Translations under genes and position numbers: made by a program
In this document: in pieces, positions 45,930-54,923 of the stretch
Position numbering within the stretch: the stretch's first letter is position 1
Layout: each line of letters opens with the position of its first letter
Assembly (NCBI GenBank): GCA_964428745.1
Contig: CAYRYZ010000004.1
Coordinates: 6,331 to 70,330 of the forward strand
DNA: 64,000 bases
DNA from: GCA-002713455 sp964428745
Lineage (GTDB): Bacteria; Fidelibacterota; Marinisomatia; Marinisomatales; TCS55
Direction: 5' to 3'
Notes under the pieces: model-generated
Seen by the model: the letters and a program-made list of their open reading frames with translations, nothing else
Database searches by the model: none
What the model was told of the DNA's origin: nothing

Positions 45930-46379
45930 ATGTGGCAAGATAAAATTAAAGAAATAATTTACCTGCTGGACAATAGCGATGTTAATGAAATAGATGTAAC
46001 CTTTTGGGGTAGACGTTTTAGAGTGGTTAAATCTGCAGTTGGGAATGATGAGACCGAAGCGCCACCTAAGACTAAAAGTGTTTCTGTAAATTCACCTCAA
46101 CTTGATACACAAAAGAATGAGCCTGTTAAATCTTCAAATGAAGAGAATATTTTGGCACCCATGCCAGGGACATTTTATGCTGCACCAACTCCTGAAGCAG
46201 AAGCATTTGTAAAATCAGGTGATATTGTATCAAAAGGTGACACGTTATGTATTATTGAGGCGATGAAGATAATGAACGAGATAGAGGTTGAAAAATCTGG
46301 TAAAATTACTGAAGTCGTGGCAAATAATGGCGAACCTGTCGAATTTAATCAAACCCTTTTTATTATAGATACGACTTAG
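45930..46379 (+). CDS. accB: Biotin carboxyl carrier protein of acetyl-CoA carboxylase
   Basis: A 149-residue BCCP with a Pro/Ser/Lys-rich linker and a C-terminal biotinyl domain; the biotinylated Lys113 lies in IIEAMKIMNE. APMPGTFY starts the domain. It carries biotin between AccC and the carboxyltransferase in the first step of fatty acid synthesis. efp-accB-accC is a widespread gene order; accB is preceded by a Shine-Dalgarno-like AGAGAG. Confidence 0.95.
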   Translation: MWQDKIKEIIYLLDNSDVNEIDVTFWGRRFRVVKSAVGNDETEAPPKTKSVSVNSPQLDTQKNEPVKSSNEENILAPMPGTFYAAPTPEAEAFVKSGDIVSKGDTLCIIEAMKIMNEIEVEKSGKITEVVANNGEPVEFNQTLFIIDTT

Positions 46380-46389
46380 CAAAAGTAAA

Positions 46390-47745
46390 ATGTATAAAAA
46401 AATACTCATTGCTAATCGTGGAGAAATAGCTTTACGAGTGATACGAGCATGCCATGAATTAGGCCTAAAATCTGTAGCTGTCTATTCATCTGCAGATAAA
46501 TACTCACTGCACGTAAAATTTGCGGATGAAGCGATTTGTATTGGCCCCCCTGATAGCAAAGAATCATACTTAAATATCCCTAGGATTATTTCAGCTGGCG
46601 AGATAACGAATGCTGATGCTATTCATCCTGGATATGGATTTTTAGCAGAAAGCGCAGAATTTTCTAACATTTGCAAAGAAAATGGGTTTTCTTTTATTGG
46701 ACCAAGTGGAGATATAATCAATGCGATGGGAAATAAAGCCCAAGCAAAAAAAACTATGAAAGCGGCAGGAGTGCCCATTATTCTTGGGAACGAAGGTGTA
46801 CTGCAAGATGTGAAAGAAGCTAGAGATATAGCAAATGAGATGGGGTATCCTGTAATGTTAAAAGCTTCAGCTGGAGGTGGAGGACGTGGGATGCGTTTAG
46901 TTCAAAAAGATAGTGAATTAGATCGTGCGTACTCAACGGCGAGCACTGAAGCTCTAAGAGCATTTAATAATGGTGAATTATATTTAGAAAAATTCGTAGA
47001 AAAACCACGTCATATAGAGATTCAAATATTAGCTGATTCAAATGGTAATGTGGTAAGCCTTGGCGAGAGAGAATGTTCTATTCAACGACGTCATCAAAAA
47101 CTTTTAGAGGAATCACCATCTTCAGCAGTAGATGAAGATCTCCGTAAACGAATGGGAGAGGCAGCTATTACTGGGGCAAAAGCTGTAAATTATGTAGGAG
47201 TTGGGACTGTTGAGTTTCTTTTGGATAAAAATAAAGATTTTTATTTCATGGAAATGAATACTCGCATACAAGTTGAACATCCAATTACAGAGATGGTGAC
47301 TGGAGCAGATTTGATTAAATGGCAAATCCTAACACATGCCGGTGAGAAGTTCCCTGATTATCTATATAAAATGAAACTTAGAGGACACTCGATAGAATGT
47401 AGAATCAATGCAGAAGACCCAGATATGAACTTTGCTCCTTCTCCAATGAAGATAACAAGCTTTCATATGCCAGGAGGAAAAGGAGTAAGAATTGATTCTC
47501 ACGCCTATGCTGGTTATGAGATCCCCTCAAATTATGATTCTCTAATTGGGAAATTGATTGTTCATTCACCAAATAGAGAATCTGCTATAAATCGAATGGA
47601 GAGAGCCCTTGAAGAAACAATTATCGAAGGGCCAAAAACGACTATTCCATTTCATCAAGCTATTATGAAAGATAAAAAATTTAGATCTGGAGATTTTGAC
47701 ACTGGTTTTTTAGAATCATTTAATTATACAAAAAAGGGGGAATAA
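46390..47745 (+). CDS. accC: Acetyl-CoA carboxylase biotin carboxylase subunit
   Basis: A 451-residue ATP-grasp enzyme carboxylating biotin on AccB with bicarbonate. The N-terminal KILIANRGEIALRVIRACHELG, the Gly-rich KASAGGGGRGMR loop, the ECSIQRRHQKLLEE segment and the catalytic EMNTRIQVEHPITEMVTG are all present. Length matches the stand-alone subunit, without fused BCCP. It lies 10 bases after accB and 2 bases before gcvH. Confidence 0.97.
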   Translation: MYKKILIANRGEIALRVIRACHELGLKSVAVYSSADKYSLHVKFADEAICIGPPDSKESYLNIPRIISAGEITNADAIHPGYGFLAESAEFSNICKENGFSFIGPSGDIINAMGNKAQAKKTMKAAGVPIILGNEGVLQDVKEARDIANEMGYPVMLKASAGGGGRGMRLVQKDSELDRAYSTASTEALRAFNNGELYLEKFVEKPRHIEIQILADSNGNVVSLGERECSIQRRHQKLLEESPSSAVDEDLRKRMGEAAITGAKAVNYVGVGTVEFLLDKNKDFYFMEMNTRIQVEHPITEMVTGADLIKWQILTHAGEKFPDYLYKMKLRGHSIECRINAEDPDMNFAPSPMKITSFHMPGGKGVRIDSHAYAGYEIPSNYDSLIGKLIVHSPNRESAINRMERALEETIIEGPKTTIPFHQAIMKDKKFRSGDFDTGFLESFNYTKKGE

Positions 47746-47747
47746 AA

Positions 47748-48122
47748 ATGGATTTACCACAGAATTTAAAATATACAAAAGAGCATGAATGGGTAAAAAT
47801 TGATGGTGATTTATTAATTGTAGGAATAACTGATCATGCGCAAAGTGAACTTGGTGATATTATTTTTATTGAATTCCCTGATCTAAACCAAGTGATATCA
47901 AAAGATGATCCTTTTGGAACAATTGAGGCGGTTAAAACTGTAGCTGATTTATTTGCTCCGGTTTCAGGAAAGATTATTGAAATTAATCAAGATCTTGAAG
48001 ATAACCCTGAATTAGTGAATTCAGACCCTTATGGGGAAGGATGGATCGTAAAAATAACTGATTTTGATAAGTCTCAATTAGATGCCCTACTTGATTCGAA
48101 TAATTACGAAGAAATAATATAA
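47748..48122 (+). CDS. gcvH: Glycine cleavage system H protein
   Basis: A 124-residue lipoyl carrier. KYTKEHEWVK starts the domain, and lipoyl-Lys63 is in TIEAVKTVADLFAPVSG; the C-terminal NPELVNSDPYGEGWIVKI is typical. In the glycine cleavage complex it shuttles the aminomethyl group from GcvP to GcvT, feeding methylene-THF to folate metabolism. GcvT and GcvP are not in this window. A Shine-Dalgarno-like GGGGGA lies immediately before it, and it shares a base with the next start (TAATG). Confidence 0.94.
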   Translation: MDLPQNLKYTKEHEWVKIDGDLLIVGITDHAQSELGDIIFIEFPDLNQVISKDDPFGTIEAVKTVADLFAPVSGKIIEINQDLEDNPELVNSDPYGEGWIVKITDFDKSQLDALLDSNNYEEII

Positions 48123-48691
48123 TGTTGGATATTAAGCAGATTATCAAAGATAGTGTTGAAGTTAAACTCTCAATGTTAAATGATTGTATAAATGAGATTG
48201 AATCTGCAGCAATAATGATGATTGATGCTTCAGAAAAAGGAAATAAAATTCTCTGGTGTGGCAATGGAGGATCAGCGGCTGATGCTCAACATATGGCCGC
48301 CGAGCTAATGGGTGGACTCCGTAGTCACGATAGGCCTGCCATTGCTTCTTTGGCGCTCACTACAGATTCTTCTTTTATCACAGCTTGGTCAAACGATACA
48401 GATTATGAGTCTATTTTTTCTCGTCAGATTGAAGCTTTAGGGTCTGAAGGTGATATATTAGTTGCAATTTCTACAAGTGGAAATTCAATGAACATTATTC
48501 GGGCTATCGATGCTGCAAAAACTAAAAATCTGAATATTATTATTTTAACAGGTAAAACAGGTGGAAAAATGATTGATATGGGTGACATTTCCATTTCTAT
48601 TCCATCCAATGACACTCAGCGTATTCAAGAGGGGCATTTGCTTGTTGAACATATTCTTTGTGAATCAGTTGAGGCATCTATACTCGATTAA
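48122..48691 (+). CDS. gmhA: Phosphoheptose (sedoheptulose-7-phosphate) isomerase
   Basis: A 189-residue SIS-domain enzyme converting sedoheptulose 7-phosphate to D-glycero-D-manno-heptose 7-phosphate for LPS core or other heptoses. The hallmark is CGNGGSAADAQHMAAELMG (about residues 47-65), followed by AISTSGNS and LTGKTGG, ending in EGHLLVEHILCE. It overlaps the gcvH stop by one base. Heptose synthesis supports a Gram-negative envelope. Confidence 0.92.
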   Translation: MLDIKQIIKDSVEVKLSMLNDCINEIESAAIMMIDASEKGNKILWCGNGGSAADAQHMAAELMGGLRSHDRPAIASLALTTDSSFITAWSNDTDYESIFSRQIEALGSEGDILVAISTSGNSMNIIRAIDAAKTKNLNIIILTGKTGGKMIDMGDISISIPSNDTQRIQEGHLLVEHILCESVEASILD

Positions 48692-48693
48692 TT

Positions 48694-49587
48694 ATGAAAC
48701 ATTTTATTCATCAATATATGAATAAGCTCAAATCGGAGCGTAGAAAATCAAATAATACATTGATGTCTTATATGAGAGATTTAAATCAATACCATGATTA
48801 TCTTGATAATGAATTAAATATAAAATCTATAATTAAAGTAACATTGGGACATATTAGATCATATGTTCGATATTTAGATGATAAAGGTTTGTCAGCTAAC
48901 TCCATAAAGAGAGCTATCTCATCAATAAGAGTATATCATAATTATCTATCAGAGAAAGGATTAATGAAAGATAATCCAGCTCATCTCTTGGAAATTCCCA
49001 AAGTCCCAAAAAAATTGCCAAATATTTTGACAATTCAAGAGATTGAGGATATTTTAAGTGCAATTCCAAGTAAAACTCCTATGGCAATCAGAGACCTTGC
49101 TATTTTTGAGCTCTTGTATTCGTGCGGTCTTCGTGTCACAGAGCTCTGCGATTTAAAAATTGCGCATATTTTATGGGATTCAGATATGATACGTGTATTA
49201 GGCAAAGGAGGAAAGGAAAGGTTTGTGCCACTTGGCCCCATTGCTAAAGAAAATTTAACAAATTATTTAAATCAAGAAAGGCCAGAACTGTCCAAAAAAA
49301 AATCTAAAGTGGCAGAAATATTTTTGAGCCGCAATGGCAATAAATTAACAAGAATGATGATTTGGATTCTTCTAAAGAAATGGACAGCAAATGCTAATAT
49401 AAATAAAGAAGTAAGTCCTCATACATTACGACATTCTTTCGCAACGCACCTACTTGAAGGCGGTGCAGATCTCAGATCTGTCCAAGAAATGCTTGGGCAT
49501 GCGGATATAACCACCACTCAAATATATACACATTTAGACAAAGAACATTTGAAACAGGTTCATAGAGACTTTCACCCTAGGTTTTAG
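48694..49587 (+). CDS. xerD: Site-specific tyrosine recombinase, XerC/XerD type
   Basis: A 297-residue tyrosine recombinase for chromosome dimer resolution at dif. The N-terminal SAM-like domain (NNTLMSYMRDLNQYHDYL) is followed by the catalytic domain: Arg in YSCGLRVTELCDL, Lys in VLGKGGKERFVPLG, HTLRHSFATHLLEGGADLR (HxxR), LGHADITTTQIYTHL (His and the nucleophile Tyr). Normal length and no neighbouring integrase-type cargo argue for the housekeeping Xer, not a mobile element. XerC and XerD cannot be told apart with certainty by eye. Confidence 0.88.
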   Translation: MKHFIHQYMNKLKSERRKSNNTLMSYMRDLNQYHDYLDNELNIKSIIKVTLGHIRSYVRYLDDKGLSANSIKRAISSIRVYHNYLSEKGLMKDNPAHLLEIPKVPKKLPNILTIQEIEDILSAIPSKTPMAIRDLAIFELLYSCGLRVTELCDLKIAHILWDSDMIRVLGKGGKERFVPLGPIAKENLTNYLNQERPELSKKKSKVAEIFLSRNGNKLTRMMIWILLKKWTANANINKEVSPHTLRHSFATHLLEGGADLRSVQEMLGHADITTTQIYTHLDKEHLKQVHRDFHPRF

Positions 49588-49591
49588 AGAT

Positions 49592-50209
49592 ATGCTATTT
49601 AGGTTACCTCCAGAAGTACTTGTTCTACTGATTCCTGTGCTTTTATTTGCACTTGTTTTCCATGAGTTTTCTCATGGTTGGGTGGCAAATAAACTAGGAG
49701 ACCCCACTGCAAAATATGCAGGGCGTTTAACTTTGAATCCTATGGCACATTTAGATTTATTTGGGTCATTGATGATCCTTTTTGTTGGTTTTGGTTGGGC
49801 AAAGCCTGTACCTGTTGATTCACGCTACCTGGCAAATCCTAGGACTGATATGATGAAGATTGCTTTTGCTGGACCCGCATCAAATTTATTATTGGCTTTT
49901 ATTGCAGGTTCATTAATTCGATTAACTGGAAACATGGGAGTTTTATCGAGTATGCTAATTATGTTTGCACAGATAAATATTATGTTAGCAGTGTTTAATA
50001 TGATTCCTATCCCTCCTTTGGATGGATCTCAGATATTTTCAGGGTTAATGATCCGACATAATCCTGATTTGGTAATTAAACTTCAAGTTTATGGGCCGCA
50101 AATTTTAATGGGATTAATTCTTTTTGGAATGTTGACAAGTATTTCACCTATATGGTGGATTATAAGTCCATTTGTTAATTTTTTTATGTTTTTATTTGTA
50201 GGTATATGA
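49592..50209 (+). CDS. Site-2 protease family (M50) membrane metalloprotease
   Basis: A 205-residue polytopic protein. The zinc site is His24-Glu25-Phe-Ser-His28 (VFHEFSHGW), and the third ligand is in NMIPIPPLDGSQIF. The GRLTLNPMAHLDLFGSLM segment is typical of the short, PDZ-less subgroup. Such proteins cleave transmembrane substrates; the substrate here is unknown. Confidence 0.9.
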   Translation: MLFRLPPEVLVLLIPVLLFALVFHEFSHGWVANKLGDPTAKYAGRLTLNPMAHLDLFGSLMILFVGFGWAKPVPVDSRYLANPRTDMMKIAFAGPASNLLLAFIAGSLIRLTGNMGVLSSMLIMFAQINIMLAVFNMIPIPPLDGSQIFSGLMIRHNPDLVIKLQVYGPQILMGLILFGMLTSISPIWWIISPFVNFFMFLFVGI

Positions 50210-50210
50210 C

Positions 50211-50330
50211 TTGAAAAGACATTTTAAACAAATATTGCCAACTCGTAGACATCAACGATCACTTTTAGCAACAATATCGACATTGGTTGTGGTTTTATTG
50301 CTTATAAATTATTTGATAAAAGTTACTTAG
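50211..50330 (+). CDS. Possible 39-residue membrane peptide
   Basis: An ORF read from TTG 50211 to TAG 50330: a strongly basic start (LKRHFKQILPTRRHQR), one helix (SLLATISTLVVVLLLINYLI) and a short end. It fills the space between the M50 protease and ftcD almost exactly (1 base after the former, 8 before the latter), and all-positive-inside topology is plausible. There is no recognisable family; the TTG start and small size make it uncertain. Confidence 0.35.
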   Translation: MKRHFKQILPTRRHQRSLLATISTLVVVLLLINYLIKVT

Positions 50331-50338
50331 GGAAACTG

Positions 50339-52036
50339 ATGAAACTTATTGAGTGCGTCCCTAATTTTAGTGAAGGTAAAGATTTATCAAAAATCAGAGT
50401 TATTACCAATGCCATTGAAAGTATTGGTGGCATTACCTTATTAGATGTAGACCCTGGTCCAGATACCAATCGAACTGTAGTAACTTTTGTTGGTTCTCCA
50501 ACAGCTGTTGAGGAAGCAGCATTTTTAGGCATTAAGACAGCTTCCGAAGTTATAGATATGTCGAAACACAAAGGTACGCACCCTAGGATTGGAGCTACTG
50601 ATGTCTGCCCATTAATTCCAGTTAGTAATGTTTCTGATAAAGAATGCATTGAAATATCGATAAGAATTGCAAAGCGAGTTGGAGATGAATTGGGCATTCC
50701 AGTTTACTTATACGAAAAATCTTCTAAAAAGAAATATCGTAAACGACTTCCCGATGTTAGAAAGGGGGAGTATGAGGGGTTAGTCAAAAAACTTAAAGAT
50801 CCAAAATGGAGACCTGATTACGGTTCAACAAAGTTTAATTCTGCCTCAGGTGCTACAATTATAGGTGCTCGAGATTTTCTAATAGCATATAATATTAATT
50901 TAAATACAAGAGATCATAGGCTGGCTACTGATATAGCTTTTGAACTACGTGAAAGTGGTAGAAGTAAACGAATACCTAACCCTGATTCATTGAATCTATT
51001 AGATGGTGAAATTGTTAGAAATACTGATGGTTCTCCTGTAAAAATTAAAGGTTTATTTCAAGAGGTAAAAGCAGTTGGGTGGTATGTTGATTTATATAAA
51101 CGTGCCCAGATATCAATTAATTTTAATAATTACAAAGTTTCATCTGTTCATGAAGTCTTCGATGCGGCTTGTAAACTAGCAGAAGAAAGAGGAGCTCGAG
51201 TAACTGGTAGTGAATTAGTGGGATTGGTGCCTCAAGATGCACTGCTAATGGCAGGGAATCATTATTTAAAAAAACAATCTAGATCTTTAGGAATCCCTAA
51301 AAAAGATATTATTGAAACTGCTATACAATCTTTAGGGCTGAATGACGTTGTGCCCTTTAAACCCGAAGATAAAATTATAGAAAATGCCATAAGCAAAACC
51401 AGTCGTGAATTATCATCTCTTACAATAAGTAAATTTGTTGATGAACTTTCAAGAAATAGTGTAGCTCCAGGTGGTGGATCCGTATCAGCATTAGTGGGAT
51501 CCTTGGGTGCATCATTATCATCAATGGTGGCAAGTCTTACTCATGAAAAGAAAGATTTTACTAAATTAAAAAATGAAATGGATAAAATTGGTCTTAAATC
51601 TCAATCCTTAAAAGATAGACTTACATTTTTAATTGATGAAGATACCAATGCATTCAAACAATTGATGAAAATGAATCGATTGCCTGAATCAACGCCCATG
51701 GAGTCCAAGTATAAAAAAGAATCCATCAAAAAAGCGAATGAGTATGCAATTGAAGTGCCTTTTGAAGTAGCCTCTCTTTGCTTACGTATTCTCGAAATAG
51801 CAAAAATATTGGTTGAAAAAGGGAATCCTAATTCAGTAAGTGACGTTGGTGTTGCATCTGAAGTTGCTCTTAGCGGAGTTAGAGGAGCAGCAATGAATGT
51901 GTTAATTAATTTACAGGGATTAGGGAATAGCGCTTATTGTAAGGAAAAAGAAAAAAATGTTCGCGACCTAATTAAAAAAGCAGAAACCTTACATAATGAT
52001 ATATTTAAGAAAACCTTAAATACTATAATTAAATGA
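50339..52036 (+). CDS. ftcD: Bifunctional glutamate formiminotransferase / formimino-THF cyclodeaminase
   Basis: A 565-residue fusion. Residues 1-about 325 are the formiminotransferase (ECVPNFSEGKD start, LLDVDPGPDTNRTVVTFVG, the catalytic HPRIGATDVCP), which moves the formimino group of formiminoglutamate to THF. Residues about 360-565 are the cyclodeaminase (FVDELSRNSVAPGGGSVSALVGSLGASLSSMVA, then a helical bundle), forming methenyl-THF and ammonia. The same domain order is found in vertebrate FTCD. It links histidine degradation to the folate pool. It overlaps mutL by 4 bases; no hut genes are in the window. Confidence 0.94.
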   Translation: MKLIECVPNFSEGKDLSKIRVITNAIESIGGITLLDVDPGPDTNRTVVTFVGSPTAVEEAAFLGIKTASEVIDMSKHKGTHPRIGATDVCPLIPVSNVSDKECIEISIRIAKRVGDELGIPVYLYEKSSKKKYRKRLPDVRKGEYEGLVKKLKDPKWRPDYGSTKFNSASGATIIGARDFLIAYNINLNTRDHRLATDIAFELRESGRSKRIPNPDSLNLLDGEIVRNTDGSPVKIKGLFQEVKAVGWYVDLYKRAQISINFNNYKVSSVHEVFDAACKLAEERGARVTGSELVGLVPQDALLMAGNHYLKKQSRSLGIPKKDIIETAIQSLGLNDVVPFKPEDKIIENAISKTSRELSSLTISKFVDELSRNSVAPGGGSVSALVGSLGASLSSMVASLTHEKKDFTKLKNEMDKIGLKSQSLKDRLTFLIDEDTNAFKQLMKMNRLPESTPMESKYKKESIKKANEYAIEVPFEVASLCLRILEIAKILVEKGNPNSVSDVGVASEVALSGVRGAAMNVLINLQGLGNSAYCKEKEKNVRDLIKKAETLHNDIFKKTLNTIIK

Positions 52037-53793
52037 TCAAGTTATTATCTGAGGATATTCGAAATAAAATTTCTGCAGGAGAGGTAGTTGAACGCCCAGC
52101 TTCAGTAGTTAAAGAATTGATTGAAAATAGTATTGATGCCAATGCGACAAAGATCAGTATAGTAGTAGAAAAAGGCGGACAGCAATTAATTCAAGTAACT
52201 GATGATGGTTGCGGTATTCCTGAGGGTGAATTATCAATTGCTTTTGATCGATACTCAACTAGTAAAATAGAAATCCTAGATGATTTATTTGCGATTGATA
52301 CACTGGGATTTAGGGGTGAAGCTCTAGCTAGTATTGCATCTGTTTCAGAAGTGAATATTCTATCTGCTAATGGGAGCGGAAATGGTTTTGAAATGGCTAT
52401 TTTGAATGGAAAAACTGGAGAATTGAAGCCAGCTCCCGATATACCTGGCACTGCAATAACTATTAGAAATTTATTTTATAATACTCCTGCTCGAAAAAAA
52501 TTCCTTAAAAGCCCTCGAGCCGAATTACGTAAAGTTGTGGAAATGGTTAGAAGGTTTGCTTTAGGATATCCGGAATGCTCGTTCAATTTAGTATCTGATG
52601 GAAGAGATATTTTAAAACTTCAAATGGAAGATCTTGAAAATCGAATTGTTCATGTAATGGATCCTGCATATCGAGATCAGCTTTTACCTATTAATTTTTC
52701 TAAAGGTGATTATTCTATTTCTGGATTTCTTGGAAACTTAAATTTGATTCGATCCAGGCCAGGTGAACAATATATTTTTTTGAACAATAGATTTATAATG
52801 AATCGATTAATGAATTCTTCTGCATATCAAGCATATGGCGCTTTATTAAAGCGTGGAGAATATCCTTTTTTCTCAATAAATCTATCCATACCTCATCATC
52901 AGGTAGATGTAAATGTTCATCCGATGAAAACGGAAGTAAGATTTAAAGATGAATGGAGAATCTTTCATGTATTAAAATCATCTTTTGAAGAATCGTTAGA
53001 GCCTATTTTGCAAACTATACCCGATCTAGAGAAACTGAGTTTTGGGAACCAATTTAATGTTGAAGCTTCTTTTGATTTGCAAACTCAAGATTCAGAATCT
53101 TTTCAAAAAGATTTTATTTTTGAAGAGATAGGTACCTCAAATAGTGGCTTTAAACCTATGGTTGATCGAGCAAAAAATTATGTATCTCAATTAGCTTCAA
53201 GAACTGATCAAGATCCAAACCAAGTTAATCTAAATAACATTTGGCAAGTACATTCTAAATATATTGTTTCACCTATTACTAGTGGATTAGTAATAATTGA
53301 CCAACACGTGGCGCATGAAAGAATCCTATTCGAAGAAGCGATGAAGTCATTTGATTCTAATCCGATGTCAGCCCAAACTCTTCTATTTCCTGAAGTCATG
53401 GAATTTTCACCTGATGATTTTTCAGTGCTATTGGATGTTTTGACTTATTTGGAAAAGATGGGGTTCCGTATGAGCCAATTTGGAGATAATACGATAATGG
53501 TTGAAGCGATACCTTCAGAAATGTCTTGGGGAAATGAAAAGCTGATTATTAGAGAAATGCTTGATAATTATCTAGAAAATCAAAAAGAATATTCTTCTTT
53601 TCAAGAAGCTTTGGCTGCTAGTTTTGCTTGTAAAGCAGCAATTAAAGCTGGTGATGTATTAAACGTTGATGAGATGCGAGAATTAGTAAATAGACTTTTT
53701 GGTACAAAACATCCTTATTATTGCCCACATGGGAGACCTATAATTATTCAATTATCAATGGAAGAACTTGACCGTCGATTCGAGCGTATTTAA
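52033..53793 (+). CDS. mutL: DNA mismatch repair protein MutL
   Basis: A 586-residue GHKL ATPase. N-terminal motifs: ELIENSIDANAT (Mg-ATP Asn), DDGCGIPE, DTLGFRGEALASIASVS, then RNLFYNTPARKKFLKS. The C-terminal domain has IIDQHVAHERILFE, matching the DQHA(X)2E(X)4E endonuclease motif except Val for Ala, plus ASFACKAAIKAG and YYCPHGRP. So this is a nicking MutL of the MutH-independent type. ATG 52033 overlaps the ftcD stop. Confidence 0.95.
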   Translation: MIKLLSEDIRNKISAGEVVERPASVVKELIENSIDANATKISIVVEKGGQQLIQVTDDGCGIPEGELSIAFDRYSTSKIEILDDLFAIDTLGFRGEALASIASVSEVNILSANGSGNGFEMAILNGKTGELKPAPDIPGTAITIRNLFYNTPARKKFLKSPRAELRKVVEMVRRFALGYPECSFNLVSDGRDILKLQMEDLENRIVHVMDPAYRDQLLPINFSKGDYSISGFLGNLNLIRSRPGEQYIFLNNRFIMNRLMNSSAYQAYGALLKRGEYPFFSINLSIPHHQVDVNVHPMKTEVRFKDEWRIFHVLKSSFEESLEPILQTIPDLEKLSFGNQFNVEASFDLQTQDSESFQKDFIFEEIGTSNSGFKPMVDRAKNYVSQLASRTDQDPNQVNLNNIWQVHSKYIVSPITSGLVIIDQHVAHERILFEEAMKSFDSNPMSAQTLLFPEVMEFSPDDFSVLLDVLTYLEKMGFRMSQFGDNTIMVEAIPSEMSWGNEKLIIREMLDNYLENQKEYSSFQEALAASFACKAAIKAGDVLNVDEMRELVNRLFGTKHPYYCPHGRPIIIQLSMEELDRRFERI

Positions 53794-53832
53794 CCTTAGC
53801 CTACTTATTTATAATAAACATTAATTAATTTT

Positions 53833-54771
53833 TTGAAACCAATAAATAATTCATTAGCAATTATTGGTCCAACCGCAAGTGGGAAAAGTTCGGTAGCAGT
53901 TGAGATTGCGAAGAGAATTAAAGGTGAAATAATAGGCCTTGATTCAAGGCAGATATATAAAGATATGGCTATTGGGACTGCACAACCAAGCATAAAAGAG
54001 CAACGGGGAGTATTTCATCATTTAATTGGAATTAAGCCACCATCAGAAACAATTAGCGCAGGTGCCTATTCAAAATTAGTATTAGATGTAGCTAAAGATA
54101 TTAAGTCAAGAAATCATATACCTGTATTATGCGGTGGCTCTGGATTATACTATCGAGCTTTAACCCAAGGTATTTTTGATGAGAGTAAGACAGATCTTAA
54201 GATTAGAAAAGAACTTGAAAATGAGTATGATCAACATGGATCTGAAACTCTTATGTCTAAATTAATATCTATTGACCCTGATTATGCAAAAAATGTCCAT
54301 CCTAATAATAAAAAAAGGCTTATTAGAGCATTAGAGATATATCAAAGTACTGGAAAAACACCAACACAAAATTACAATAAACAATCAAATAGCTCAAAAA
54401 ATAATACACTAGATCTTTTTACAATTTATCTGGAATGGGAAAAAAGTGAATTAAATAATAGGATTAAAACTCGCACTAAAGAAATGTTAAAAGCCGGATG
54501 GATTGATGAAGTAAAGAAATTATTAAAGGATTATTCCGATGCTATCATACCTCCATTAGATTCTATAGGGTATAGAGAAATAGTATCATATATAGATGAT
54601 AACACAACACTTAGGTCTTTGGAAAAAACAATTGCTATAAAGACTAGACAATTTTCAGTTCGTCAAATCAAATGGTTTAATAAAGAATCAATAGATTTAA
54701 CTATAAAGATGAAAAGTAATAAGTCTATAAACCAAATTTGCGATCAAGTCATTAATGAAATTCAGCGATGA
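53833..54771 (+). CDS. miaA: tRNA dimethylallyltransferase
   Basis: A 312-residue prenyltransferase adding a dimethylallyl group to A37 of UNN-reading tRNAs; DMAPP comes from IspH. The P-loop is GPTASGKSS (residues 11-19), followed by GLDSRQIYKDMAIGTAQP and VLCGGSGLYYRALTQG, and C-terminal IKTRQFSVRQIKWF. TTG 53833 is the start because no ATG precedes the P-loop at the usual distance. The mutL-miaA neighbourhood is common. Confidence 0.93.
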   Translation: MKPINNSLAIIGPTASGKSSVAVEIAKRIKGEIIGLDSRQIYKDMAIGTAQPSIKEQRGVFHHLIGIKPPSETISAGAYSKLVLDVAKDIKSRNHIPVLCGGSGLYYRALTQGIFDESKTDLKIRKELENEYDQHGSETLMSKLISIDPDYAKNVHPNNKKRLIRALEIYQSTGKTPTQNYNKQSNSSKNNTLDLFTIYLEWEKSELNNRIKTRTKEMLKAGWIDEVKKLLKDYSDAIIPPLDSIGYREIVSYIDDNTTLRSLEKTIAIKTRQFSVRQIKWFNKESIDLTIKMKSNKSINQICDQVINEIQR

Positions 54772-54776
54772 CGAAC

Positions 54777-54806
54777 TTGTTTTTATAGTAAAATAAAATG
54801 TATCTT
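54777..54806 (+). promoter_or_regulatory. Possible pyr operon promoter
   Basis: TTGTTT (54777-54782), an 18-base spacer and TATCTT (54801-54806). Initiation around 54812 would start the transcript at the foot of the PyrR-binding hairpin. Moderate match only. Confidence 0.35.
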
Positions 54807-54811
54807 TCACC

Positions 54812-54910
54812 GCTCTTTAAACCATTCCAGAGAGAAGGTAAGGGCAATAATTATTAATCTCCGATAAGTTATCTTTGGAATGGATTCAACTGCCCGGAGA
54901 TTTTTTATTA
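54812..54910 (+). promoter_or_regulatory. PyrR-binding RNA and transcription attenuator of the pyr operon
   Basis: Three mutually exclusive structures can be drawn. (1) A PyrR-type hairpin: lower stem GCTCTT (54812-54817) with AAGGGC (54840-54845), internal TAA, ACC with GGT, one bulged A, TTC with GAA, and the hexaloop CAGAGA (54828-54833), which fits the known CNGNGA loop. (2) A terminator: AATCTCCG (54856-54863) with CGGAGATT (54895-54902), followed by T-rich sequence. (3) An antiterminator: CCATTCCAGAGA (54822-54833) with TCTTTGGAATGG (54872-54883), 12 pairs including one G-U. Structure 3 disrupts 1 and the loop of 2, the logic of UMP-responsive PyrR attenuation. The pyrR Shine-Dalgarno follows directly. 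Confidence 0.85.
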
Positions 54911-54923
54911 TAAGGAGGTGCCT

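Noticed and set aside
48694..49587. Integrase of a mobile element
   Set aside because: Length and motifs are those of housekeeping Xer recombinases, and no cargo, att repeats or composition change surround it.
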